Origin: Clostridiales bacterium
GTDB taxonomy: Bacteria > Bacillota > Clostridia > TANB77 > CAG-508
DNA: 39,504 nt
Assembly (NCBI GenBank): GCA_004553715.1
Contig: SFKP01000004.1
Location: 1-39,504 of the forward strand
Reading direction: 5' to 3'
Shown here: piece by piece, positions 17,862-29,834 of the stretch
Layout: each line of letters begins with the position of its first letter
Position numbering within the stretch: the stretch's first letter is position 1
The notes under the pieces: model-generated
Told to the model about the DNA's origin: nothing
What the model saw: the letters and a program-made list of their open reading frames with translations, nothing else
Database searches by the model: none
Position numbers and translations under genes: made by a program

Positions 17862-18975
17862 ACAAACACTCCTTTTTTAATATTTTTTTATATTCTTTTT
17901 TCATTTCTTCATTAATTATCTTAATATCTTTGTTTATTAATAAATTATACCTGTCACTTGCCACAATCTTTCCAACTATAGAATATTCACAAAAGATTTC
18001 TTTTAAAATTGAAAAACTGATAGAATATGTATTATATTTATTAAAAACAAGCTTCACATCCTCTTTTTTTAAATTATTTTCTCTTACAAAATTTTCTAAC
18101 ATTATTTTCGTTTTATTTATTTCAATTAAATTTGACTCTACTAAAAATAAATTTAAATTTGCTTGTTTTAATATTTTTTTAAAATTATTATTTGAAGTAT
18201 CTATTATTATTATTTCATATTTTTTAAGGTTTTCTTTTATTAATTTTTCTGCTTCTTTTTCTGTAAATATTTTTTTATTTATATTTAATACATAAATATT
18301 ATTTTTATATTTTATTTCTTCAATATTATTTTTTTTGTTTTTAATATTTAATATTTTATTTATATTTTTATTTTCATCACAATCAATTATTAATATTTTT
18401 TTGTTTTTCAAAAGAATTGCTAGAACTATTGTAAACACTGTTTTCCCAACTCCTGGCGCTCCTAAAATATTTATTATTTTATTTTTTTCTAATAATTTAT
18501 TTTTATTTTTAATTATTAAATTCTTTAATAAATTATTTGTTTTTATTTTTTTTAATATTTTTCCTGTTATTTTTTTTATTATTTTTTTATTAATTTTATT
18601 TTTTGTTTTTTTATTATAATTATTTTTTTCGGGATTTAATAAAAAAATTAAATCTTCTATTTTTGTTTTATTATTATAAAAAATATCAAAAATATTTTTT
18701 GAATTTAAATAATTTATTAATTTATCATTTTTATTTTCTAAAATAATAATTATTTTAATTTTGGGGTTTATTTTTATTATATTATTTATAAATTCATAAA
18801 TTGATAAATCTCCTGGAAGTATACTATTCAAAAATAATATATTTATTTTATTATTTTCTTTTAAAATATGTAATACTGCTTCTTGATATTGAAGATCTGT
18901 TTTATATACATCAAAATTTTCTTCTTCTAATCTTTCCCTTAATAAGTTGTTGCCGATGGCTGTGAGTATTTTCAT
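17842..18975 (-). CDS. CpaE/TadZ-like protein: receiver-like domain plus MinD-type ATPase
   Basis: I chose ATG 18975 because AAAGGAG lies upstream; an earlier in-frame ATG at 19008 lacks it. 377 residues. The N-terminal ~110 residues look like a response-regulator-like fold (KILTAIGNNLLRERLEEENF, INILFLNSILPGD). A Lys/Asn-rich linker follows, then a P-loop NTPase: ILGAPGVGKT, LLIIDCDEN-like strand IDCDENKN, EIIIIDTSNN. This arrangement is that of CpaE/TadZ localisation ATPases and of AAA-type proteins in clostridial conjugation-like loci. The canonical deviant Walker A (KGGxGKT) is replaced by GAPGVGKT. Likely positions the VirB4 machinery at the membrane; inferred. Confidence 0.7.
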   Translation of the reverse strand: MKILTAIGNNLLRERLEEENFDVYKTDLQYQEAVLHILKENNKINILFLNSILPGDLSIYEFINNIIKINPKIKIIIILENKNDKLINYLNSKNIFDIFYNNKTKIEDLIFLLNPEKNNYNKKTKNKINKKIIKKITGKILKKIKTNNLLKNLIIKNKNKLLEKNKIINILGAPGVGKTVFTIVLAILLKNKKILIIDCDENKNINKILNIKNKKNNIEEIKYKNNIYVLNINKKIFTEKEAEKLIKENLKKYEIIIIDTSNNNFKKILKQANLNLFLVESNLIEINKTKIMLENFVRENNLKKEDVKLVFNKYNTYSISFSILKEIFCEYSIVGKIVASDRYNLLINKDIKIINEEMKKEYKKILKKECLYAESIN

Positions 18976-19009
18976 TTTTCTTCTCCTTTTGCTGTAATTT
19001 TTTTCCATT

Positions 19010-20798
19010 TTATTCTATAATTTTTTTCTCTTCTTCTGCAAAATCTATTTTTGTTAAAAAATGCTCTGCTCCAGCAAAGATTAAGCATTCTCCTCTTTTT
19101 AAACTTTTTATTTCTATTTTCTCTTTTTCTGATAAATTTGAATATTTAGACAACAATTGAATATTCTCTTCTTCTAATGAAAAAAACACTTTATTTGACG
19201 AATTATTTAATATACTTCTTCCATAAGTTCCATTTTCTAAGCTAAATAAATCTGAAATATCTTGTGTGATTGCAACACTACTTCCTCCATATTTTCTTAT
19301 TGTTTTAAATATTTTATAAATAAAACTTGCTACATCTTTGTTTGATGTTACACCAATTAATCTCCAGATTTCATCTAAATATATTATTTTTTTATTTTGT
19401 CTGTTTTTCTTCATTTTGTCCCAAAATAAATCTGTAAAAAGATACATCCCATATTTTAAGTTATCTTCTCCTAATTCATAAATATCTGCCACTATTAATT
19501 TATTATTTATTTCTATATTGGTATAATTATTGAAAAACTTCAAAGAACCTGTAACAAAAGGTTGTAATTTTTTTTGCATTTTTTTCGTTTTTATATCTTT
19601 ACCTAAAACATCATATAAATCTTCTAATATTGGCATTTCGTTACTGCTTTTAAAAATACCTTTTATATTTATCTTTTCTGTTTCATTTTTAAAAAGAGAT
19701 TTATCTTCAAATGTTATTCCTTTATTTTTATAACATTTAATTATTTTTTCTTCTAAAATTGATTTTTCTTCTTCATCAATTTCGCCAAATATTAAATAAA
19801 AAAAACCCATTAATTTGTTTATTTTTGTTGCAAGATACCCTACTCCATCTTCACAAGAATCTTCCCTTATGTCTAAAATGTTTATATATGTTTCTGAATT
19901 TGGACCTATTTTTATTACGCTTCCATCTAAATATTTAGCCATCTTTTCATATTCTCTTTCTATATCTATAACATATTGTTCATTATTTAATAATCTATTT
20001 CTCATTATTTGTAATTTTATAAAAAATGACTTTCCGTGCACCACTTGTTCCAAATACACACATATTAGCATTTTTATATTTTTCTGTATTATACCTATCA
20101 ATAAATACAAGTGAATTATCGTAGATATTTGTTCCAATGAATATTCCTTGCTCATCGAAACCACTTGATGATATGAATGGATATGTTCCAATAAGTCCAC
20201 TTGTTAAAACATTTCTTTTTGCAGCACTTGCTATATCACGGCTATTTTGCATAAATGGTAAACACGCCAAAAATGTTTGTTCTTGCCTAAAATTTGCAGA
20301 CTTTGGCTGAAGTCCAATACTTTGTAAAAGACCTTCTATTTTGTTTTTCAAATATTCTAATTCTTTTATATCTTTTGCAAAAACATTTAAATACATATAT
20401 AAATAATAAATATCTTCATTATTTATTTGAATTTCTTTTCTTATGTATTTTGCGTCATTATATGTAAATGCAGCAATATCAGTATCTTGCTTATTTTTTT
20501 CATCTTTTATTTCTACTCCAATATTTGCAATATTATATGTTAAATCTCTTATTGCTTTATATGTATCTTGTTTTTCATAAAAAATAGATAAATTCATATT
20601 TATATTTGTATCTATTATTCTTCTTAATAAAATATCATTATATTCTCTGTTATAATTTACTATTAAAAATCCTGAATAATATAAATCATCTATTTCTATA
20701 TACTTTGGATTGCTTACATTTATATATGCTGGAGCAATTTCATCTTTTTTACTAAAAACACCTTTTATTAATTTATTTTCTTCGGCCATTTTTTTCAT
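19010..20798 (-). CDS. VirB4/TraC-like secretion ATPase, recoded by +1 shift at CGG
   Basis: 595 residues when one base is skipped. The first frame carries the VirB4-type N-terminal domain up to FGTSGA. Codon 255 is GCA CGG AAA. Skipping the C gives GCA GGA AAG TCA and completes the Walker A motif GTSGAGKSFF, with the invariant glycine supplied by the restored codon. The second frame continues with IDIEREYEKMAKYL, Walker B KKIIYLDEIWRLIG and VAITQDISDL. Neither half alone could hydrolyse ATP. The start ATG overlaps the preceding stop (ATGA). Role by family: motor ATPase of a type IV secretion/conjugation channel on the cytoplasmic face of the membrane. Confidence 0.85.
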
Positions 20799-21358
20799 AA
20801 CAAATCAATTATTTCTTTTCTCGTATTCAGAAAAGAATATAATATTTTTTCCACCTCCTCTTTTTTATCAATTTCTTCTACCTTGTTGCCACATCTTGAT
20901 AAACATTCTTTTATTTTTAAATATTTTTCATTTAATTTATCTATAAATATTTTTTCAGTAACATTTTTTTGAGCATCTTCTTTTATTATTATGTAATAAT
21001 TTTTTGATGAGGCTTTACTTTTTTTATTTTTATCTTCAATATATTTAATATAATTTTCTGAATATTTTTTTATATTATTTTCTTCTTCTGAATTTATTTT
21101 TTTTATTTTGGAAAAATGTTTAGATAAATCTTCTTTTTTACTTTGAATTAAAATTTGAATATTAAAATTACAAGTTTTTAAAAATAATTTATAAGAATTT
21201 AAAATTGCTTCCTTTTCTAATTGGGATTTTAGATTAAAATTTATAGGAAATATTTTTATAATTTTTATAAAACTTTTTTCTTTAAGTTTTATTATGCCTT
21301 TTTCATAAATTAAATCAAAAGGTAGCCATTCTTGTACGGTTTTAGCTTTTTTTATAAT
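20795..21358 (-). CDS. Conjugation-type small protein upstream of VirB4, non-canonical start
   Basis: An open frame of 187 codons with no ATG anywhere and no GTG or TTG near its front, so ordinary gene finding overlooks it. It begins after AGAGGTGAT (21370-21362); the first codon at proper spacing is ATT (21358), then ATA. The product starts KKAKTVQEWLPFDLIYEKG and continues FPINFNLKSQLEKEAILNSY, LKTCNFNIQILIQSKKEDLS, then a coiled Lys/Glu-rich part and LSRCGNKVEEIDKKEEVEKIL. From memory, similar proteins precede VirB4-like ATPases in clostridial loci; I know no proven function. Its TGA overlaps the VirB4 ATG, so the two are coupled. Confidence 0.7.
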   Translation of the reverse strand: MIKKAKTVQEWLPFDLIYEKGIIKLKEKSFIKIIKIFPINFNLKSQLEKEAILNSYKLFLKTCNFNIQILIQSKKEDLSKHFSKIKKINSEEENNIKKYSENYIKYIEDKNKKSKASSKNYYIIIKEDAQKNVTEKIFIDKLNEKYLKIKECLSRCGNKVEEIDKKEEVEKILYSFLNTRKEIIDLL

Positions 21359-21497
21359 ATTATCACCTCTTTTTATTTTTGGAAAATTTTTACATTTTAT
21401 TTTTATAAATATTTTTTTGATTTTATTTAATTTTAAATTTTTATTTTTGGGATTTATTTAGAATTTAAAATTTTTAGAAATAATTTTTATTTATTTA

Positions 21498-21526
21498 ATT
21501 TTACATTTATAAATAAAAATAGTCAA
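21498..21526 (-). promoter_or_regulatory. Predicted promoter of the VirB4-like operon
   Basis: TTGACT (21526-21521) and TAAAAT (21503-21498) with a 17-base spacer on the minus strand, about 140 bases upstream of the ATT-start gene. Confidence 0.5.
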
Positions 21527-21589
21527 GATTTTTTCATTGACATATTTCGACATTTTTCTCATTTTTTTCTTTGTATTTATTTTTTAAAA

Positions 21590-22028
21590 AAGTTCATAAT
21601 AATAATATAAGGTTTGTATTAATTGAACTAAGAGCAACTTAGGGTTTCTTAAAGCTCTATCTTGTTCGAGCTTAAGATTTTTATTAGTTTTTTTAAGATT
21701 AATATTGGTCGTGGCTGAAAGTTATAATATGTGTATGTAAGCTGTATTTTATTTTATTTTATCTTATTTAATATATGGTTAAATTATATGTATTATAGCC
21801 TAGTTAAGATTATATTAATATATTTAAGGGATTATTTTTAGTCCTTCATGGATGAATATAGTTTCTTAGTGTGTTCTTATAGTCGAGCAACTGATGAAAA
21901 TATGTGGTTTATTGCTTTTTTGTATAGCAATATGCAATAGGTGAAAAAATTATATATTTTTGTTTTAGCTGAAGATTAGTATGAGCTTTATGCATAGTAG
22001 CTCTGGTTTTCCAGAGCTACTAGATTTT
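21590..22028 (+). ncRNA. Candidate plus-strand structured RNA ending in an intrinsic terminator
   Basis: This is the main part of a 670-base stretch without coding frames. It ends on the plus strand with a textbook terminator (TAGTAGCTCTGG and CCAGAGCTACTA plus T run), while no plus-strand gene is present to need one. Foldable parts include AGAGC...GCTCT near 21632-21659 and TATTGC...GCAATA near 21909-21934. I tested by eye for tmRNA, RNase P, SRP and 6S hallmarks and did not find them. The 5' end and promoter are uncertain; a TTGACA at 21537 has no good -10. Confidence 0.4.
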
Positions 22029-22029
22029 T

Positions 22030-22030
<1 letters not shown>
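21995..22030 (+). terminator. Intrinsic terminator, plus strand
   Basis: A perfect 12-base-pair stem (TAGTAGCTCTGG/CCAGAGCTACTA) with a TTTT loop, then GATTTTTT. The T run is only on the plus-strand side, so the gyrB transcript (minus) is not its obvious client, although the stem could also affect gyrB mRNA. Confidence 0.8.
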
Positions 22031-25012
<2,982 letters not shown>

Positions 25013-25025
25013 TTTTTACCTGCTT

Positions 25026-26147
25026 TTATTCTTCTCTCATTCTTATTGGTAATATCATATATATATAGTTTCCTTCTATTTCTGTTGATTTTATTATACA
25101 TGGTGAAATACTATTTCCAAATTCTATAAAAATTTCTTCATCTTCTATTACTTTTAATGCATCTAAGAAATATTTTGGGTTAACACCTATTTCTAGATTT
25201 TTTCCTTCTGTTTCAACATATATTTCTTCTTTTGCATCCCCTGTTTGATTTTTACAAGATATTGTTATTTTACCTATTTCTATACTTATTTTAACAGGAT
25301 ATTTTTTTTCTTTTTCTACTAAAGATGAAGATATTAAACTAACTCTTTCTAATGATTCTTGTAAAATATTTTTATTTATTCTTATTTTTGTTTCATATTG
25401 ATTAGGTATTACTTGTCTATAATTTAAAAATTCTCCTTCTAATAATCTTGTTACTATTTTACAATTTTCCATTTCAAAAACAGCTTGATTTTTTGAAACA
25501 CCTATCATTATATTTTCATAAGAATCTGTTATTATTTTATTTACTTCATTTAATGTTTTACCAGGAATAACAACTTTAAAATTATCTATTTTTTTTGATA
25601 AATTTGTATTTACCCATCCCATTCTAGAACCATCTATTCCTACTACATTTATTTTATTATCAACAACTTCAAAAAGACATCCTGTAAATATTGGTCTATT
25701 TTCTTCTTGACTTACTGCAAAAATTGTTTTTCTTATCATTTCTTTTAATGTTTTTTGTTCTGTTTTTAAAGATTTTTCTATATTTATTTTTGGTAATTCT
25801 GGAAATTCTTCTGGATTCATTGTAGATAATTTATAAACAGATCCTTCACATTCAATAATTAATAAATTTTGATTATTTACTGTTATTTTTATATCACTAT
25901 TTGGAAGTTTTCTTATTATTTCACTAAACATTATTGAATTAACTACTATACTTCCTTCTTCTTCTACATTTGCTTCTAAAATATATTCAATACCTAATTC
26001 TAAATCATATGTTGTTAATTTTATTTCATTTTTATTTGTCTGTATAAGAATTCCTTCTAATATAGGAAGAGTTGTTCTTGTAGGAACACCTCTTATAACA
26101 GAATTAATTCCTTTGATTAATTTTTCTTTTTCACAGATAATTTTCAT
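25026..26147 (-). CDS. dnaN: DNA polymerase III beta sliding clamp
   Basis: A 373-residue clamp with the three-domain fold: MKIICEKEKLIKGINSVIRGVPTRTTLPILEGI at the front, FTGCLFEVVDNKINVVGIDGSRMGW in domain 2, and the C-terminal YMILPIRMRE of the MLPMR-type motif that ends all beta clamps. It encircles DNA and tethers polymerase and repair enzymes. AGAAAGGAT site before ATG. Separated from dnaA by a 419-base origin-like region. Confidence 0.97.
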   Translation of the reverse strand: MKIICEKEKLIKGINSVIRGVPTRTTLPILEGILIQTNKNEIKLTTYDLELGIEYILEANVEEEGSIVVNSIMFSEIIRKLPNSDIKITVNNQNLLIIECEGSVYKLSTMNPEEFPELPKINIEKSLKTEQKTLKEMIRKTIFAVSQEENRPIFTGCLFEVVDNKINVVGIDGSRMGWVNTNLSKKIDNFKVVIPGKTLNEVNKIITDSYENIMIGVSKNQAVFEMENCKIVTRLLEGEFLNYRQVIPNQYETKIRINKNILQESLERVSLISSSLVEKEKKYPVKISIEIGKITISCKNQTGDAKEEIYVETEGKNLEIGVNPKYFLDALKVIEDEEIFIEFGNSISPCIIKSTEIEGNYIYMILPIRMREE

Positions 26148-26566
26148 TAACTATCAATCCTTTCTTAATGTATATAATGTATATACTAAATAAAAAATTT
26201 TGAATAAATTTTGAAAACACTTCTGAAAATTTATTTTCCAAATTTTGCTCCTTTATTTATATATAATATAATAATATTTAGTAATAGTATTAGTATATAT
26301 TGTTAATTCAGTTAATAACTAACAAAATTGTTAAATCCCTAAGTTTAAAGCTGTGCATAAATATGTTAATAACTTAATCTAATTATTAACATATAAAAAT
26401 TTTTATTGTTGATAAAAAGTTATTCACAAATATTTATAAATTATTCACAATTAATTATGGATAACTTTATAAATATGTATATCCCTAAGGAATAATAATA
26501 ATATATCAAAAATAAGTTTTACAAACAAGCTTTTTATAAAAAATAAATAAATTATTGTAAAATAAA
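26148..26566. other. Likely origin region between dnaA and dnaN (DnaA-box cluster)
   Basis: No gene in 419 bases. DnaA-box-like 9-mers: TTATTCACA at 26420 and 26441 (one mismatch from TTATCCACA), TTATCCATA on the minus strand at 26464-26456, and TTATGCACA on the minus strand at 26360-26352. Very AT-rich tracts lie at both sides (26160-26320 and 26500-26566) and could unwind. The main strand switch of gene direction occurs just to the right (27.9-28.1 kb), which supports an origin here. A direct repeat ATCCCTAAG occurs twice (near 26334 and 26482). Confidence 0.7.
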
Positions 26567-27898
26567 CTAATTATTATTTAAAATAATTTTTTTAACACTT
26601 TCCACAATTAATTTTGTATCTTTTTTCTCTTTTATTTCTTTTTCTATTTTTTTAAAAGCATGCATAACTGTTGTATGATCTCTATTTCCAAAAGATTCGC
26701 CTATTTTTGGAAAAGACTCATTTGTAAGAATTCTACAAAGATACATTCCTATTTGTCTTGGAAAAGCAATATCATTTGATCTTTGAGAACTTTTTAAATC
26801 TTTTGTATTTATATCAAAATATTTACAAACAATTTCTTGAATATAATCAATAGAAATTATAGATTCTTTTTGTTTTATAACAGAATTTATTGCAATTTCA
26901 GCCATTTCAATAGTAATCGGCATATTTGTTAAAGAAGATTGTGCAACTAATTTATTAAAAACACCTTCTAATTCTCTTATATTTGAATCTATTTTTGTTG
27001 CAATATCTTTTAAAATATCATCATCAATAATTATTTGCTTTTCTTGAGTCTTTTTTCTTAAAATTGCAAGTCGTGTTTCATAGTCAGCCATAGAAACATC
27101 TGCAAGAATTCCCCATTCAAAACGAGATTTTAATCTATCTTCTAAAAGCAAAATATCTCTAGGAGGTCTATCACTTGACAAAACAATCTGTTTGTTATTT
27201 TCTTTCAAAAAATTAAATGTATGGAAAAGCTCTTCTTGAGTTTTTTCTTTACCTGCAATAAATTGGATATCATCTATTAATAAAACATCTATATCCCTAT
27301 ATTTTTTTCTAAAATTATCGGTGCTATTATCTCTTACTGAGTTTATAAATTCATTTGTAAAAACTTCTGAAGTTACATATACAACTTTAAAATTATTATT
27401 TTTTCTCAAAACTTCATTTCCAATAGCATGCATTAAATGCGTTTTTCCAAGACCAACTCCACCATATAAAAATAATGGATTATATGCTGTTGCTGGTGCC
27501 TCTGCTACAGCAAGTGCGGCTGCATGTGCAAATCTATTATTATCTCCAACAACAAATGTATCAAAAGAATAATTAGGATTTAAAAAAGAATTTGAATATT
27601 TTATATTAGAAGTAGATAAATTGTTTTTTGCCTCTACTTTTTTATCTTCAGAATTTAAAATAATATAGATCTCGCAATTCCTTTGAAGAACCATATTAAA
27701 AGCATTTGTTAATAAATCTTTATATCTAGATTCAACAGAATCTTTTTTAAAAGAATCTGTTGCAATAAGGTAAATTTTATTATTATCAATACTGCTTATT
27801 CTTAAAGGTTCAATCCAAGTTTTAAATGAAAGTTCTGACATTTCGTCTTTTATTAAGGTTTTTGCTTTATCTAATATTTCATCAATGTTGCAGTTCAT
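26567..27898 (-). CDS. dnaA: Chromosomal replication initiator DnaA
   Basis: A 443-residue initiator. The N-terminal domain I ends near 80; AAA+ domain III has Walker A GGVGLGKTHLMHAIGN (about 145-160) and Walker B DVLLIDDIQFIAGKEKTQEELF; domain IV has the DnaA signature NRDHTTVMHAFKKI close to the C-terminus. Binds DnaA boxes in the adjacent region and opens the duplex for the DnaD-like and DnaC-like proteins encoded further left. TTTAGGG-type site is weak; ATG at 27898. No in-frame CGG. Confidence 0.97.
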   Translation of the reverse strand: MNCNIDEILDKAKTLIKDEMSELSFKTWIEPLRISSIDNNKIYLIATDSFKKDSVESRYKDLLTNAFNMVLQRNCEIYIILNSEDKKVEAKNNLSTSNIKYSNSFLNPNYSFDTFVVGDNNRFAHAAALAVAEAPATAYNPLFLYGGVGLGKTHLMHAIGNEVLRKNNNFKVVYVTSEVFTNEFINSVRDNSTDNFRKKYRDIDVLLIDDIQFIAGKEKTQEELFHTFNFLKENNKQIVLSSDRPPRDILLLEDRLKSRFEWGILADVSMADYETRLAILRKKTQEKQIIIDDDILKDIATKIDSNIRELEGVFNKLVAQSSLTNMPITIEMAEIAINSVIKQKESIISIDYIQEIVCKYFDINTKDLKSSQRSNDIAFPRQIGMYLCRILTNESFPKIGESFGNRDHTTVMHAFKKIEKEIKEKKDTKLIVESVKKIILNNN

Positions 27899-28031
27899 TT
27901 TTTAACCCCCATTTTATGTTTTTTGTGTAATATGTGTTTTTAAGCAAAACTCAGTATTATTTCATAATAATATCAAAAAAAAGAAAAATAATCAACAAAA
28001 AAATAAAAAGTTATAATAATTTAAAGAAGTA

Positions 28032-28061
28032 TTGACTTTTTAGGCAAATTTGTTATATAAT
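28032..28061 (+). promoter_or_regulatory. Promoter of rpmH-rnpA-yidD transcript
   Basis: TTGACT (28032-28037) and TATAAT (28056-28061), spacer 18, about 40 bases before the rpmH start. The 27899-28102 gap has no gene and no clear DnaA box. Confidence 0.65.
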
Positions 28062-28102
28062 TTTAACACTTATGATTTTAAATTTAGGAGGAAAGAAAAG
28101 AA

Positions 28103-28237
28103 ATGAAAAGAACATATCAACCAAAAGTAAGACAAAGAAATAAAGAACATGGATTCTTAAAAAGAATGAAAACAAGAGCAGGAAGAAATGTTTTAAAAGC
28201 AAGAAGACAAAAAGGAAGAAAAAAACTAACAGTTTAA
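28103..28237 (+). CDS. rpmH: Ribosomal protein L34
   Basis: A 44-residue, very basic protein, [18 protein letters not shown] at the start and a [13 protein letters not shown] end, matching bacterial L34 over its full length. Start ATG 28103 is preceded by TTAGGAGGAAAG. It sits first in the conserved rpmH-rnpA-yidD-yidC-jag-mnmE-mnmG order to the right of dnaA. Confidence 0.97.
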   Translation: MKRTYQPKVRQRNKEHGFLKRMKTRAGRNVLKARRQKGRKKLTV

Positions 28238-28252
28238 AAAAGAGTGATAATT

Positions 28253-28606
28253 TTGAAGAACACAAAAATGTTAAAAAAAAATTATGAATTTAAAAAAGTT
28301 TTTTTAAAAGGGAAATATTATAGGGGAGAGTTTATAGAGGCTTTTATAGTAAAAACAAACAAAAAAGAAAATATAAACAGAATTGGAATAGCTGTTAGTA
28401 AAAAAAATAGTAACAGTGTTAAAAGAAATAAAATAAAAAGATTAATAAAGGAAAATTATAGATTGCAAGAAGAAAAAATAAAGACAGGTTATAATATAAT
28501 CTTTTTATGGAACAAGAAAAAAGAACCACAATATGCAACATTTCTTAATATAAAAAAAGACATTGAAGAGATTTTTAAAAAAGCAAATATCTTTTTAGAG
28601 GCTTAA
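28253..28606 (+). CDS. rnpA: Ribonuclease P protein component
   Basis: A 117-residue basic protein, partner of RNase P RNA in maturing tRNA 5' ends. MLKKNYEFKKVFLKGKYY is the family N-terminus, and the RNR-type motif appears as SVKRNKIKRLIKENYR. I prefer the TTG at 28253 with AGAGTGAT upstream; GTG 28244 and ATG 28268 are alternatives. It starts 15 bases after rpmH and ends 3 before yidD, so they are one transcript. Confidence 0.93.
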   Translation: MKNTKMLKKNYEFKKVFLKGKYYRGEFIEAFIVKTNKKENINRIGIAVSKKNSNSVKRNKIKRLIKENYRLQEEKIKTGYNIIFLWNKKKEPQYATFLNIKKDIEEIFKKANIFLEA

Positions 28607-28609
28607 ATT

Positions 28610-28828
28610 ATGAAAAAAATATTAATTCATATAATAAATTTTTATAAAAAAAGCATATCACCATTTTTTTATAGTAAAGGAATTCGTTGCAAATATTACC
28701 CAACATGTTCGGAATATTCAAAACAAGCAATAGAAAAATATGGTGTAATCAAAGGAAGTTTTTTAAGTATTAAAAGATTTATAAAATGTAATCCTTTTTC
28801 AAAAGGAGGATATGATCCAGTAAAATAA
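28610..28828 (+). CDS. yidD: Membrane protein insertion efficiency factor YidD
   Basis: A 72-residue protein with the family pattern HIINFYKKSISPFF, CKYYPTCSEYSKQAIEKYG and the closing CNPFSKGGYDPV. Amphipathic and membrane-associated, it aids YidC-dependent insertion. Positioned between rnpA and yidC as in most bacteria. Confidence 0.95.
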   Translation: MKKILIHIINFYKKSISPFFYSKGIRCKYYPTCSEYSKQAIEKYGVIKGSFLSIKRFIKCNPFSKGGYDPVK

Positions 28829-28922
28829 AGATCTTTTGAAAAAAATATGCATAAAAGGGAAGAAGGTTGAAAAAATAAATTTTTTCAACAGAGTGTGTGT
28901 CTTGAGAAAGGAAAGATAAAAA

Positions 28923-29834
28923 ATGATTAACTTTTTTTCTAATATGTTTGGTTATGTATTAAATTTTATATATTCGTTAGTAAATAATTATGGTTTAGCA
29001 ATAATATTATTTTCAATAATATTAAAAATTGTTTTATTACCATTATCTATAAAACAACAGAAAACAACCAAAAAAACAGAGAAAATTCAAAAAGAATCAA
29101 AGATAATTCAAGAAAAATATAAAAATAATCCAGAAAAAATGAACAAAGAAATTATGGATTTATATAAGAGGGAAAATATAAGCCCTTTTGGAGGATGTTT
29201 TACAGCAATTATTCAATTAATTCTTATTTTGGCAATGTTTACATTGGTAAGAAATCCAATAACAAATATGTTACATGTAGATAATGCAAAAATAGAAGCT
29301 GTAACACAATATATAAAAGAGGAAAGTGATGAAAACGTTATAAATCAAACATATCCTCAAATAAGTATAATAAAATATGTGGCAAATAATAAAAAGAAAA
29401 TAGAAATAAATACAGATGGAAATACTGAAAAAATCAACTTAGAAGATTTATATATAAATATGGATTTTGTAGGAATAGATTTAAGCCAAATACCACAACA
29501 AAATTATACTGATGTAAAAGTTTATATAATACCTGTTTTATATGTTATTTCTTCAGTTATATCTATAAGAATATCTACAAATATGCAAAAGAAAACAAAA
29601 GAATCTATTAAAGAAGAAGATAAGAAAGATAAAAAAGAAGAAGAAACAGATCTTATGACAGAAATGAACAAAAATATGAGTTTGACAATGCCTTTTTTAG
29701 CAGTAATGGTTTCATTGGTTGCACCTTTAGGACTTGCTTTATATTGGCTTACAAATAATATTTTAATGATAGCAGAAAGAATTATTATAGATAAGTACTT
29801 AGAAAAGAAAGGGGAGAAAACGACAAATGCCTAG
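28923..29834 (+). CDS. yidC: Membrane protein insertase YidC/Oxa1
   Basis: A 303-residue Gram-positive-type YidC with about five membrane segments. GLAIILFSIILKIVLLPLSIKQQ precedes the cytoplasmic coiled hairpin (KTTKKTEKIQKESKIIQEKYKNNPEKM), then SPFGGCFTAIIQLILILAMF and the C-terminal MPFLAVMVSLVAPLGLALYWLTNN. A long charged insert (about 130-180) and a Lys/Glu-rich loop (about 222-245) are additions. No lipobox at the N-terminus, unlike SpoIIIJ-type proteins. Overlaps jag by 8 bases. Confidence 0.95.
   Translation: MINFFSNMFGYVLNFIYSLVNNYGLAIILFSIILKIVLLPLSIKQQKTTKKTEKIQKESKIIQEKYKNNPEKMNKEIMDLYKRENISPFGGCFTAIIQLILILAMFTLVRNPITNMLHVDNAKIEAVTQYIKEESDENVINQTYPQISIIKYVANNKKKIEINTDGNTEKINLEDLYINMDFVGIDLSQIPQQNYTDVKVYIIPVLYVISSVISIRISTNMQKKTKESIKEEDKKDKKEEETDLMTEMNKNMSLTMPFLAVMVSLVAPLGLALYWLTNNILMIAERIIIDKYLEKKGEKTTNA

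Noticed and set aside
21880..21960. Hammerhead-ribozyme-like CTGATGA core near 21890
   Set aside because: A GAAA follows at distance, but helices I and III with a cleavable NUH site could not be drawn.
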